From assembly GCA_963730585.1 (NCBI GenBank), contig CAVSSL010000011.1, forward strand, positions 558,001 through 622,000: 64,000 nt of DNA, written 5' to 3'. Under the pieces are notes generated by a model. It saw nothing but the letters and a program-made list of their open reading frames with translations, was not told the DNA's origin and made no database searches. Positions 37,219-45,853 of this stretch are shown piece after piece (within the stretch, counting starts at the first letter, position 1; every line of letters starts with the position of its first letter). The stretch is from Pedococcus_A sp963730585. GTDB lineage: Bacteria; Actinomycetota; Actinomycetes; Actinomycetales; Dermatophilaceae. Both the position numbers and the translations under genes were made by a program.

Positions 37219-38285
37219 GCTCGGCACAGGCGCGCCGGACGCCGGAGTCGGCCACCGACAGGCTGTCGCGGCTGCTGACCATGGTGCCGTGGCTGGTCAA
37301 CCGCCAGGGCATCGACCTGGCCGAGGCCGCCGCCGGGCTCGGGGTCAGCGAGCGCCAGCTCGAGGACGACCTCCAGCTGCTGTTCATGTGCGGCTACGGG
37401 CAGATGCCCGACGAGCTCATCGACGCGCAGTGGGAGGGCGGCCGCGTCTTCGTGACGAACGCCGACACCATCGCCCGGCCGCTGCGTCTCGGGGTCGACG
37501 AGGCCCTGACGCTCATGGTCGGCCTGCGAGCGCTCGCCGCGGTGCCCGGCATCGGGGAGCGCGACGCCATCGAACGCGCCCTGGCCAAGCTCGAGCAGGC
37601 CACCGGCGCCAGCGCCGACGCCGCGGCCCGGGTGGACGTCGCCATCGACGAGGGCGTCGCAGCCGAGCTGCTCGCCGACGCCCGACGCGCCCTCGAGCAG
37701 CGACGCCGCGTCCACCTGCGCTACCTCGTGCCCAGTCGCGACGAGGCGACCGAGCGCGACGTCGACCCGATGCGCGTCGTCAACCTCGACGCCCACTGGT
37801 ACCTCGAGGGCTGGTGCCACCGCGCCCAGGACACCCGGCTGTTCCGCATGGACCGCATCGAGCGCCTCGAGGTGCTCGACGAGGACGGCACGCCGCCGCC
37901 CCAGGCCCAGCTGCGCGACCTCGACGCCGGCACGTTCACGGCCCGGCCCGACGACCTGCTCGTCACCCTGCGGCTGCAGCCGGGAGCCACCTGGGTCAGC
38001 GACTACTACCCGGTGGAGTCGGTCGACGCGAACGACGACGGATCCCAGACCGTGGAGCTGCGCACCAGCGACACCGCGTGGCTGCGGCGCCTGCTGTGGC
38101 GGCTCGGCGGACACGGCATCGTGGTGGCGCCAGCGTCGGTGGCCGAGGAGGTGCGCCGAGGGGCGGAAGCCGCCCTCGCGGCATACGGGCAGGGCGGTGT
38201 GCAGGACGGCGTGCAGGCCGGGGAGCGGGCTGGCGAGCGACCGGCGCAGGGCGCCGGCGTGCCCACGCGCGAGGGCGACGGGTAG
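37215..38285 (+). CDS. pafC: WYL-domain transcription regulator PafC
   Basis: A 356-residue partner of PafB. The helix-turn-helix portion is residues 15-80 (SRLLTMVPWLVNRQGIDLAEAAAGLGVSERQLEDDLQLL), the WYL domain about 155-240 (VHLRYLVPSRDEATERDVDPMRVVNLDAHWYLEGWCH), then the WCX domain. The C-terminal 30 residues are Gly/Gln/Glu low complexity. Start ATG 37215 overlaps pafB, so the pair should be made in equal amounts, which fits a heterodimer. Confidence 0.92.
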   Translation: MSSAQARRTPESATDRLSRLLTMVPWLVNRQGIDLAEAAAGLGVSERQLEDDLQLLFMCGYGQMPDELIDAQWEGGRVFVTNADTIARPLRLGVDEALTLMVGLRALAAVPGIGERDAIERALAKLEQATGASADAAARVDVAIDEGVAAELLADARRALEQRRRVHLRYLVPSRDEATERDVDPMRVVNLDAHWYLEGWCHRAQDTRLFRMDRIERLEVLDEDGTPPPQAQLRDLDAGTFTARPDDLLVTLRLQPGATWVSDYYPVESVDANDDGSQTVELRTSDTAWLRRLLWRLGGHGIVVAPASVAEEVRRGAEAALAAYGQGGVQDGVQAGERAGERPAQGAGVPTREGDG

Positions 38286-38288
38286 GGT
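38283..38288 (+). promoter_or_regulatory. Leaderless -10 element of the small membrane protein
   Basis: TAGGGT overlaps the pafC stop codon and is followed by an 8-base spacer and GTG 38297. Confidence 0.45.
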
Positions 38289-38296
38289 CGTCGCCC

Positions 38297-38608
38297 GTGT
38301 GGTGGTGGGTGCTGATCTGGACGCTCCTCGTCGTGATCGCCGGGGTGTACCTCGGCGCGCGCCTCTGGGGTCTGTGGGGCCAGGTCAAGGAGCTCACCGC
38401 CGAGACCGAGCGGGCCAGCCGGACCCTCGCCGCCCTCGAGGCGCAGGTCGACAGGCTGGGGGAGATGGTCCCGCCCCAGCCCCTCGCCGTGTTCCAGGAC
38501 CCGCGCGACCTGCGCCACCACCGGGCCACCACCCGGGCTGAGCTGCGGGCCCAGCGCACGGCGCGCCGGGCCGAGCGGCTCCCCCTGTGGGCCCGCGACG
38601 TAGACTGA
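38297..38608 (+). CDS. Small single-pass membrane protein with coiled coil
   Basis: A 103-residue protein beginning with three tryptophans (WWWVLIWTLLVVIAGVYLGARLWGLW), which form one transmembrane helix (about 2-22). A coiled coil follows (KELTAETERASRTLAALEAQVDRLGEM), then a basic tail with RAELRAQRTARRAERLP. It lies between pafC and tatA on the same strand. Function unknown. The pattern resembles small membrane-anchored septal or envelope proteins. Confidence 0.68.
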   Translation: MWWWVLIWTLLVVIAGVYLGARLWGLWGQVKELTAETERASRTLAALEAQVDRLGEMVPPQPLAVFQDPRDLRHHRATTRAELRAQRTARRAERLPLWARDVD

Positions 38609-38645
38609 CAACCGACAGCACCACCGCCATCGAAAGGCGCACAGC

Positions 38646-38957
38646 ATGCCCAACCTCGGAGCTCCCGAGATCATCATCATCGCGGTCGTCCTGATCGTGC
38701 TGTTCGGCTGGAAGAAGCTCCCTGACGCCGCCCGCAGCGTGGGTCGCTCGATGCGCATCTTCAAGTCCGAGGTCTCGGAGATGAAGAACGACGGCAAGTC
38801 CGCCGCCAGCTCGGACACCGTCCGCGGCGAGGCGGTCAGGGAGGACGCGCCCCGCACGGACAACCCGTCCGGAACCACAGGCACCACCGGCACCGGCCCG
38901 ACCGGCACCACGGGCACCGGCACCACGGGCACCGGCACGTCCGGCCCGGTCTCCTGA
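38646..38957 (+). CDS. tatA: Sec-independent protein translocase subunit TatA
   Basis: A 103-residue pore subunit of the twin-arginine export machinery. One N-terminal membrane helix (LGAPEIIIIAVVLIVLFGWKKLPDAARSVGRS, including the conserved FG-x-KKLP) leads into an amphipathic helix. The C-terminal 35 residues are almost pure Thr/Gly with a few Pro, an unusual low-complexity tail. AAAGG lies seven bases before the ATG. It is followed 30 bases later by tatC. Confidence 0.93.
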   Translation: MPNLGAPEIIIIAVVLIVLFGWKKLPDAARSVGRSMRIFKSEVSEMKNDGKSAASSDTVRGEAVREDAPRTDNPSGTTGTTGTGPTGTTGTGTTGTGTSGPVS

Positions 38958-38987
38958 CGTCCACCCCCAGGTCCTGACAGCACCCAC

Positions 38988-39797
38988 ATGGCAGCGTTCC
39001 GCCGTCCCCGCAACCCCGAGGGGCGGATGTCGCTGGGGGACCACCTGCGTGAGCTGCGCAGGCGGGTGTTCATCTCCGCCCTGGCGATCCTCGTCGGCGC
39101 CGTCATCGGGTGGATCTACTACGACGAGGTCTACCAGCGGCTGGCCTCGCCGTTCTACGCCTACAAGGAAGCCAGCGGCAACGAGCTGGTCAGCCTGAAC
39201 TTCAGCAACGCCACGGCGGCGTTCTCCCAGCAGGTCAGCATCTCGATCTTCGTCGGCGTGCTCCTGTCGAGCCCGGTGTGGCTGTACCAGCTGTGGGCGT
39301 TCATCGTCCCGGGGCTGACGAAGAAGGAGAAGCGGGTCTCCCTGGCGTTCGTCGCGGCCATCGTCCCGCTCTTCCTCGCCGGCTGCTGGATGGCCTACGC
39401 GACGATGCCGAAGGCCCTGACGCTGCTGTACGGGTTCACCCCGGAGGGCGCCTCCAACATCCAGCAGACGTCCGACTACTTCGGGTTCGTGACGCGGTTC
39501 ATCATGGTGTTCGGCCTGGCGTTCCTGCTGCCGGTCTTCCTCGTCGCCCTCAACGTCGCGCACGTCATCAGCGCGCGCGGGATGCTGCGCACCTGGCGTC
39601 CGGCCGTCTTCATCATCTTCGTCTTCGCGGCCGTCGCCACGCCGACGCCGGATCCCTTCACGATGTTCCTGCTCGCGGCCCCGCTGACCCTGCTGTACTT
39701 CGCCGCGATCGGGGTCGCCTTCCTCGTCGACCGCCGCCGGGAGAAGTCCACGCCGGAGTGGGCCGAGCTGCCCGACGACCAGGCCTCGACGCTGTAG
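38988..39797 (+). CDS. tatC: Sec-independent protein translocase subunit TatC
   Basis: A 269-residue receptor subunit of the Tat translocon, recognising twin-arginine signal peptides. The cytoplasmic N-terminus MSLGDHLRELRRRVFISAL has the conserved LxELRxR segment. Six membrane helices follow, with the SNATAAFSQQ periplasmic loop and ATPTPDPFTMFLLAAPLTLLY near the end. No TatB is encoded nearby, as is usual when tatB is elsewhere. The lipid kinase starts 12 bases after the stop. Confidence 0.95.
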   Translation: MAAFRRPRNPEGRMSLGDHLRELRRRVFISALAILVGAVIGWIYYDEVYQRLASPFYAYKEASGNELVSLNFSNATAAFSQQVSISIFVGVLLSSPVWLYQLWAFIVPGLTKKEKRVSLAFVAAIVPLFLAGCWMAYATMPKALTLLYGFTPEGASNIQQTSDYFGFVTRFIMVFGLAFLLPVFLVALNVAHVISARGMLRTWRPAVFIIFVFAAVATPTPDPFTMFLLAAPLTLLYFAAIGVAFLVDRRREKSTPEWAELPDDQASTL

Positions 39798-39800
39798 CCT
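39795..39800 (+). promoter_or_regulatory. Leaderless -10 element of the lipid kinase
   Basis: TAGCCT, starting at the tatC stop codon, 8-base spacer, GTG 39809. Confidence 0.45.
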
Positions 39801-39808
39801 TCGCGACC

Positions 39809-40714
39809 GTGGGCAAGCGCATCGGCCTGGTGGTGAACCCCACCTCGGGCAAGAACCGCGGCGGAGCCCTCGGCATCGAGGTGGCGCAGCGGCTGCGAGC
39901 CCAGGGCCACGAGGTGCTCGAGCTGTCGGACGAGACGGCCGCGGCGGCCCGCGACCGGGCCATCGGCGCCATCGCCCAGGGCATCGACGTGCTCGCCGTG
40001 GCCGGTGGCGACGGCATGGTCCATCTCGGCGTGAACCTCTGCGCCGACACCAAGACGCCGCTGGCCATCATCGGCGCCGGCACCGGCAACGACATCGCCC
40101 GCGGGCTGGGCCTGCCCGTCCACGACCCCATCGCCGCGGCGGACGTCGTGGGCACCGGCATACCGCGCCAGATCGACGCCGTCCGCCACGTCGACGCCCG
40201 GGGTGATGTGCGGTGGTACGCCGGCGTGCTCGGCGCGGGTTTCGACTCGCTGGTCAACGAGCGCGCCAACACGTGGCCGTGGCCCAAGGGGCGGATGCGC
40301 TACAACCTCGCGATCGCCCGTGAGCTCCCCGGTTTCCGTGCGATCCCGTATGCCGTGACCGTCGACGGGGTGCGCCACGAGACCGCGGCCATGCTCGTCG
40401 CCGTCGGCAACGGCCCCTCCTACGGGGGAGGGATGATGGTGTGCCCGGACGCCTCGTTCGACGACGGCCTGGCCGACGTGATGATCCTGCACGACATCAG
40501 CACCCTCGAGTTCGTCAAGGTGTTCCCCACGGTGTTCAAGGGCAACCACGTGCGGCACCCCGCGGTGGAGATCCTGCGCGGCCGGGAGATCACCTTGGAG
40601 GCCGAGGGGATCATGGCCTACGCCGACGGCGAGCGGTTCATGCCCCTGCCGCTGACGCTGGAGGTCGTGCCGGCGGCGCTCACCGTGATGGTGCCCGCCG
40701 TGCCGCGTGGGTGA
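39809..40714 (+). CDS. Diacylglycerol kinase / YegS-type lipid kinase
   Basis: A 301-residue ATP-dependent lipid kinase. RIGLVVNPTSGKNRGG is the N-terminal signature. VAGGDGMVHLG is the conserved GGDG nucleotide loop, IIGAGTGNDIARGLGLP the next. The beta-rich C-terminal domain runs from about 130. The likely substrate is diacylglycerol, feeding phosphatidate back to phospholipid and lipoteichoic or lipomannan turnover, but other lipids are possible. GTG 39809 is preferred over the upstream frame, which overlaps tatC. Confidence 0.87.
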   Translation: MGKRIGLVVNPTSGKNRGGALGIEVAQRLRAQGHEVLELSDETAAAARDRAIGAIAQGIDVLAVAGGDGMVHLGVNLCADTKTPLAIIGAGTGNDIARGLGLPVHDPIAAADVVGTGIPRQIDAVRHVDARGDVRWYAGVLGAGFDSLVNERANTWPWPKGRMRYNLAIARELPGFRAIPYAVTVDGVRHETAAMLVAVGNGPSYGGGMMVCPDASFDDGLADVMILHDISTLEFVKVFPTVFKGNHVRHPAVEILRGREITLEAEGIMAYADGERFMPLPLTLEVVPAALTVMVPAVPRG

Positions 40715-40758
40715 GGCGCGGCTCGCTGGTCGTGCCGCGTGGGTGAGGCGAGCCGCGC
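40700..40758. terminator. Repeat-built hairpin after the lipid kinase
   Basis: GTGCCGCGTGGGTGAGGCG occurs at 40700-40718 (holding the lipid kinase stop) and again at 40732-40750. GCGCGGCTCGC (40716-40726) pairs perfectly with GCGAGCCGCGC (40748-40758). The hairpin could terminate transcription just before the helY promoter. Confidence 0.5.
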
Positions 40759-40763
40759 TGGCA

Positions 40764-40769
40764 TAGCCT
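40764..40769 (+). promoter_or_regulatory. Leaderless -10 element of helY
   Basis: TAGCCT, 6-base spacer, ATG 40776. Confidence 0.5.
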
Positions 40770-40775
40770 GACGAC

Positions 40776-43685
40776 ATGTCCACCCCTGCCGAGCGGTACG
40801 CCGCCGCAGCCCAGCGGGGCCAGCGGTCCCGCAGCCACTTCGGCTCCTTCCTCGAGGGCCTCGACTTCCCGCTCGACGACTTCCAGGTGCAGGCCTGCGA
40901 GGCGGTGGAGGCGGGCAAGGGCGTGCTCGTCGCAGCCCCCACGGGCGCGGGAAAGACGATCGTCGGCGAGTTCGCGGTGCACCTCGGCCTGTCGACCGGG
41001 CGGAAAGCCTTCTACACCACCCCGATCAAGGCGCTGTCGAACCAGAAGTACAACGACCTCGTGCGCGTCCACGGGGCGTCGAAGGTCGGGCTCCTGACCG
41101 GCGACTCCTCGATCAACGGGGAGGCGCCCGTGGTGGTCATGACCACCGAGGTGCTGCGCAACATGATGTATGCCGGGTCGTCCACCCTGCACGGCCTCGG
41201 TTTCGTGGTGATGGACGAGGTGCACTACCTCGCCGACCGCTTCCGCGGCGCCGTGTGGGAGGAGGTGATCATCCACCTTCCCGAGGACGTCCAGGTCGTG
41301 TCGCTGTCGGCGACCGTCAGCAACGCCGAGGAGTTCGGCGACTGGCTCGCCGAGGTGCGCGGCAACCACGAGGTGATCGTCTCCGAGCACCGCCCGGTGC
41401 CCCTGTGGCAGCACGTGATGGTCGGCCAGACCCTGCACGACCTGTTCGTCGACGAGACGTCGGCGCCCACGGCCTCCCTCGACGCGACCCGCGTCAACCC
41501 GGACCTGCTGGCGTCGGTGCGGCATGTCGAGCAGCGCGGCCGCTTCGACGACCGGGGCTGGGGCGGCGGCAGGGGTGGTGGGCGTGGCTCCGCCGGCCGT
41601 GGGGGTGGTGGTCGTGCTTCCAGCGGGGCCGGGGGCCGGTCGGGTGGCCCCGGGGGCCGGGTGCCGCGCGGGCCCGGCGGTGGTCCCGGGGGCCGCGGCA
41701 TGGCCCGGGGCGCCGAGCTGGCGGGCGGTGGTCCGCGCGGCGGCGGCCGCCCGGGTGGGGGAGCGACCCGGGCCGAGGTGATCGCCCGGCTCGACCGCGA
41801 GGCGCTGCTGCCCGCGATCACGTTCATCTTCAGCCGCGTCGGCTGTGACGCCGCCGTGCGCCAGCTGCTCGTCGACGGCATGCGCCTCATCCCGGAGCGG
41901 GAGGGCGACCGCATCCGGCGCCTGGTCGAGGAGCGCGTCCGCGGCCTGGCTGCCGAGGACCTCGCGGTGCTGGGCTACTGGGACTTCGTCGAGGGCCTGA
42001 CACGCGGGTTCGCCGCCCACCACGCAGGCATGCTGCCGACGTTCCGAGAGATCGTCGAGGAGCTCTTCACCGCCGGCCGCATCCGCGCCGTGTTCGCCAC
42101 CGAGACACTGGCCCTCGGCATCAACATGCCGGCACGGACCGTGGTGCTCGAGAAGCTCGTGAAGTTCAACGGCGAGACCCACGCCGACGTGACCCCGGCC
42201 GAGTACACCCAGCTCACCGGACGTGCCGGCCGGCGCGGCATCGACATCGAGGGCCACGCCGTGGTGCTGTGGAACCGCGGCATGGACGTGCTGGCGCTGG
42301 CCGGCCTCGCCTCGACCCGCACCTACCCGCTGCGCTCGAGCTTCCGGCCCACCTACAACATGGCGGTCAACCTCGTGGCCCAGGTGGGCCGCGAGGTCGC
42401 CCGCGAGGTCCTCGAGACCTCCTTCGCGCAGTTCCAGGCCGACCGGGCCGTCGTCGGGCTGGCCCGTGCGGTGCGCCGCAACGAGGAGGCCCTGGAGGGG
42501 TACGCCGAGGCGATGGAGTGCCACCTCGGCGACTTCCGCGAGTATGCCGCGCTGCGCAACGAGATCCGCGAGGTCGAGAAGGAGGGCGCCAAGGCCCGCG
42601 CCGCGAGCAAGCGCGCCGAGGCGGCGCTGAGCCTGGAGGCGCTGCGCATCGGTGACGTCATCCGCATTCCAGCCGGGCGCAGGGCGGGGTATGCCGTGGT
42701 GGTCCAGCCGAGCAAGTCCTACCGCGGGGAGCCCGCCTCGCCGACGGTGCTGACCGAGGACAAGCAGATCCGCAAGCTGACGCTGGTCGACGTCCCCGTG
42801 CCGGTCGAGCCGCTCACGCGGATGAAGGTGCCCTCGCACTTCAACAGCAAGAGCCCCAAGGCGCGCCGCGACCTCGCCACGACGCTGCGCATCGCCGTGC
42901 CCCACGAGCCCCCGCCGCGCCGGCAGGGCCGCGAGGCGGCCGCGGGAGAGGAGGGCCGCGTCGCCGAGCTGCGTCGACAGATGAAGGCGCACCCCTGCCA
43001 CCAGTGCCCGGAACGCGAGGACCACGCCCGGTGGGCCGAACGCTGGTGGCGGCTCAAGCGGGAGACCGTGGGCCTGCAGCGCAAGGTCGAGGGACGCACC
43101 AACTCCGTCGCCAAGACCTTCGACCGCATCTGCACCCTGCTCTCCCAGATGGGCTACCTCTCCCCAGAGGGCGACAGCGTGACGCCGCAGGGCGAGCACC
43201 TCCGCCGGCTCTACACCGAGAAGGACCTGCTCGCGGCGGAGTGCCTGCGGCTCGGGCTGTGGAAGCGGCTCGACCCTGCCGAGCTCGCCGCCGTGGTGTC
43301 GACGCTGGTGCACGAGCCGCGGCGTGACGAGGTGGACCCCAACCCGGTGCTGCCGACTGATGCCGTGACCGAGGCCGTGACCGGGATGACGCGACTGTGG
43401 GCCGACCTCGAGGACCGCGAACGGGACCTCGGGCTGCCGCTGACCGGCGACCCGGACGCCGGCATGGCGTGGATGATGCACCGTTGGGCCAGCGGCCAAC
43501 GCCTCGAGGCGGTCCTCCGCGGTCAGGACATGGCGGCCGGTGACTTCGTGCGGCGGTGCAAGCAGGTGGTCGACCTGCTCGACCAGATCGGCGACGCTGC
43601 CCCGGAGCCGGCCCTGCGAGCCACGGCGCGCAAGGCGACCGACCAGGTCATGCGCGGAGTGGTCGCCGCCGACCGGCTGGACTGA
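40776..43685 (+). CDS. helY: Ski2-like DEAD/DEAH RNA helicase with internal RGG-rich insert
   Basis: A 969-residue helicase. Walker A APTGAGKT is at 54-61, and DEVH lies in VVMDEVHYLADRF near 148. Motif III is LSATVSN. Motifs V/VI are RIRAVFATETLALGINMPARTVV and YTQLTGRAGRRGIDIEGHAV. The C-terminal half has the arch/ratchet-type DSHCT region, including HPCHQCPEREDHARW. Between the two RecA domains (about residues 255-331) lies a low-complexity stretch of Gly, Arg, Ser and Pro rich in RGG, which would bind RNA or drive condensation. The order tatC - kinase - helY is like mycobacteria. It probably acts in RNA processing or decay. Confidence 0.92.
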   Translation: MSTPAERYAAAAQRGQRSRSHFGSFLEGLDFPLDDFQVQACEAVEAGKGVLVAAPTGAGKTIVGEFAVHLGLSTGRKAFYTTPIKALSNQKYNDLVRVHGASKVGLLTGDSSINGEAPVVVMTTEVLRNMMYAGSSTLHGLGFVVMDEVHYLADRFRGAVWEEVIIHLPEDVQVVSLSATVSNAEEFGDWLAEVRGNHEVIVSEHRPVPLWQHVMVGQTLHDLFVDETSAPTASLDATRVNPDLLASVRHVEQRGRFDDRGWGGGRGGGRGSAGRGGGGRASSGAGGRSGGPGGRVPRGPGGGPGGRGMARGAELAGGGPRGGGRPGGGATRAEVIARLDREALLPAITFIFSRVGCDAAVRQLLVDGMRLIPEREGDRIRRLVEERVRGLAAEDLAVLGYWDFVEGLTRGFAAHHAGMLPTFREIVEELFTAGRIRAVFATETLALGINMPARTVVLEKLVKFNGETHADVTPAEYTQLTGRAGRRGIDIEGHAVVLWNRGMDVLALAGLASTRTYPLRSSFRPTYNMAVNLVAQVGREVAREVLETSFAQFQADRAVVGLARAVRRNEEALEGYAEAMECHLGDFREYAALRNEIREVEKEGAKARAASKRAEAALSLEALRIGDVIRIPAGRRAGYAVVVQPSKSYRGEPASPTVLTEDKQIRKLTLVDVPVPVEPLTRMKVPSHFNSKSPKARRDLATTLRIAVPHEPPPRRQGREAAAGEEGRVAELRRQMKAHPCHQCPEREDHARWAERWWRLKRETVGLQRKVEGRTNSVAKTFDRICTLLSQMGYLSPEGDSVTPQGEHLRRLYTEKDLLAAECLRLGLWKRLDPAELAAVVSTLVHEPRRDEVDPNPVLPTDAVTEAVTGMTRLWADLEDRERDLGLPLTGDPDAGMAWMMHRWASGQRLEAVLRGQDMAAGDFVRRCKQVVDLLDQIGDAAPEPALRATARKATDQVMRGVVAADRLD

Positions 43686-43766
43686 CAGCTCCACCCGAAG
43701 CACGCTGCGGCTCAAAACCGGGCGGATCCGTCCTTGACACGCCTTCCCTTCCCTCCTGCGCTGAGG

Positions 43767-43786
43767 TAGAATCGAACATACGTTCG
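43767..43786 (+). promoter_or_regulatory. SOS (LexA) box overlapping a -10 element
   Basis: CGAACATACGTTCG (43773-43786) is a perfect palindromic match to the Gram-positive LexA consensus CGAAC-N4-GTTCG. It directly abuts the -10 element TAGAAT (43767-43772). LexA bound here should block the HNH gene promoter until DNA damage. The AGGGGG ribosome binding site follows. Confidence 0.8.
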
Positions 43787-43801
43787 AATCAGGGGGATTC
43801 A

Positions 43802-45601
43802 ATGTCGGATGGGGCAGCGGGACAGGTGTTCAGCCCGACTGCCGTCGCGTGCGCCGACCCGCGGGACCTGATGGTGGCGGTGGCGTCGCTGTCGCAGCGG
43901 GAGGTCGCGGCTCTGTCGGCGGAGGACGTCCGAGGGGTACGTGCTGGCGTGCGACCGGGTCATGTCCGCCTTCGATGGGCGGCGGGCGTTGGCGATGGAC
44001 ACGCTGGCCTCCCGGGTGGATGAGGACCTGCAGCGACGGGCTCACGAGCAGCGTCAGCGCGCCGAGGCGGCGGCGGAGGCGTTCGCTGCACGGGGCGAGG
44101 CCTTTGGTGCGGTCGGCAGCGTGCCGGCGCATCCGGGGCCGGAGCTGCACGGGTTCGTCGCCTCGATGCTCGCGCCGGGGTTGCACTGCTCGACCCGTAC
44201 GGTGCGGCGGCGGTTGGAGGCCGACCGGCGTCTGGTCTGCATCACGGAGTCGACCCACCAGGCGCTGTGGGACGGCGACCTCGACCAGCCCCGTGCCGAC
44301 GCCGTCGCCGAGGCCGCCCAGAGCGTGGACGCCGACCTGTGGTCCCGCTTCGAGGCCCTGGTCCTCGAGACCACGGTGGACCCGGTCACCGGTGAGGTCA
44401 CCCTCGTGTCGGAGGCGGTCAAGGCGATGAGCCGGGCCCAGTTCGCCCGCCGTGCCGCCCGGATTGCCCGCGCCCTCGACCCCGACAGCGGCGCCCGCGC
44501 GGCCGGTCTGGCCCGCGACCAGCGCACCGTCGTGGTGCGTCCGAACCGGCACCACCCCGGGATGGCGACCTGGACCGCGCACCTGCCCAGCGAGGTCTCC
44601 CAGCAGATGGCGGCCGCGGTCGACGCCCTCGCCGGCCAGTACGCCAAGGCCCACCCCGGCACCGGCATCGACGGGCACCGCGCCGACGCCCTGGCCGACC
44701 TCGTCCTGGGCAACGCCGAGATCCGCACGGTGGTCGAGCTGCTCGTCCCCGTTCTGCCAGCCCACAGCGAGGGCACCCGAGGAGCGCTGGGTCAGCTGAA
44801 CCCCGTCACCGCCACCCTGACCGGATCAGGGTCCGACGACGGGATCTCGTGGATCATCCCCGGGCAGGTCGACGACCCCCGCCACGGCTCCCTCCTCCCC
44901 GAGGTCATCGCGCAGCTGCTGGCCGACCCTGACATCGTGATCCGCCTGGCCCGGCTCGACCCCGACGGCTCGATCACCCAGGACCCGAGGGCCTACCGGC
45001 CCAGCGCCTCCACCCGGCGCCGGGTCCGCGCCCGCGACGGGTCGTGCCGGTTCCCCGGCTGCGCCACCCCGGCCGCCCGCACCGACACCGACCACGTGGT
45101 GCCCCACCCGACCGGGCCGACCGAGCACACCAACCTGATCAGCCTGTGCCGCACCCACCACCTCTTCAAACACCACGGCGGGTGGAAACCCACCCTCGCC
45201 GCCGACGGCACCGTCACCTGGACCGCCCCCGACGGCCGGACCTGGACCACCCACCCCAGACCCCACGACCTCCGCGACGAGCTCACCCTGCCTCGACCGC
45301 ATCGACCCCGAGACGGCCCACCACCTGCGCCGCGGCTGGTACCCCGGCCTGCCACCGGGGATGTCCCTGGCCGACCTCACCCTCGCCGAGCACCACCTGC
45401 CCGACGACCCACCCGACACCGGCCACACCCCAGACGCCCCACCCGACTGGCAAGACCTCGACCAGCACCTCCCCGACACCCCGCTGGCCCAACGAGACGC
45501 CTCGAGTCTTGCTGCGACACCTCAACGTGATGCCGGCAGATTCGACGGTGGCATCCGTGTTGGAGCGCCACCTCGAACGGCGGCTGATGGTGGCCGCCTG
45601 A
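43802..45601 (+). pseudogene. DUF222/HNH endonuclease (13E12 repeat type), frameshifted
   Basis: The frame starts at ATG 43802 behind an SOS box and ribosome binding site, and codes MSDGAAGQVFSPTAVACADP to SAEDVRG. There it loses phase at a GGGG run (43934-43937). The homologous sequence (YVLACDRVMSAFDGRRALAMD..) continues in another frame, holding DUF222 and the HNH site (CRFPGCATPAARTDTDHVVPH..LCRTHHLFKHHGGW). A second shift at CCC 45286-45288 moves the C-terminus (CLDRIDPETAHHLRRGWYPG..) to a third frame. A third switch near 45500 may follow. Each shift is explained by one extra base in a short run: real decay or sequencing error. In mycobacteria many such genes have LexA boxes. Confidence 0.72.
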
Positions 45602-45853
45602 CGAGGGACGTGGTGCAGGCACCGCGCCTCTGGTGTGAGTCAGCGCGCAGGAAGGACCGGGCGCGCGGACTGGCTGGGACTGGCGGGAGCACGGAGCGCA
45701 GCGGAGTGCGGATGGTTGGCCGCGCGCCCGGTCCTTCCGGAGCGCGCCCCCGAGGTACGCGGCACCGGGGCGGTGGACACCGTCTCCTTCCGGAGACCGG
45801 CCGAGGGGGAGTGGCTGCGGGAGTGTGGCTAACGGGGCGCCGATGGTCGGTCG

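Noticed and set aside
41524..41781. Separate small gene inside the RGG region of helY
   Set aside because: It is an alternative frame of Gly/Arg-rich coding DNA and lacks any initiation signal.
43734..43772. TTGACA upstream of TAGAAT as a -35/-10 pair for the HNH gene
   Set aside because: The spacing is 27 bases, too long for a normal promoter. Only the -10 next to the LexA box is credited.
43783..43792. GTTCGAATC resembling a tRNA T-loop
   Set aside because: No acceptor, D or anticodon arms surround it. It is part of the LexA palindrome.
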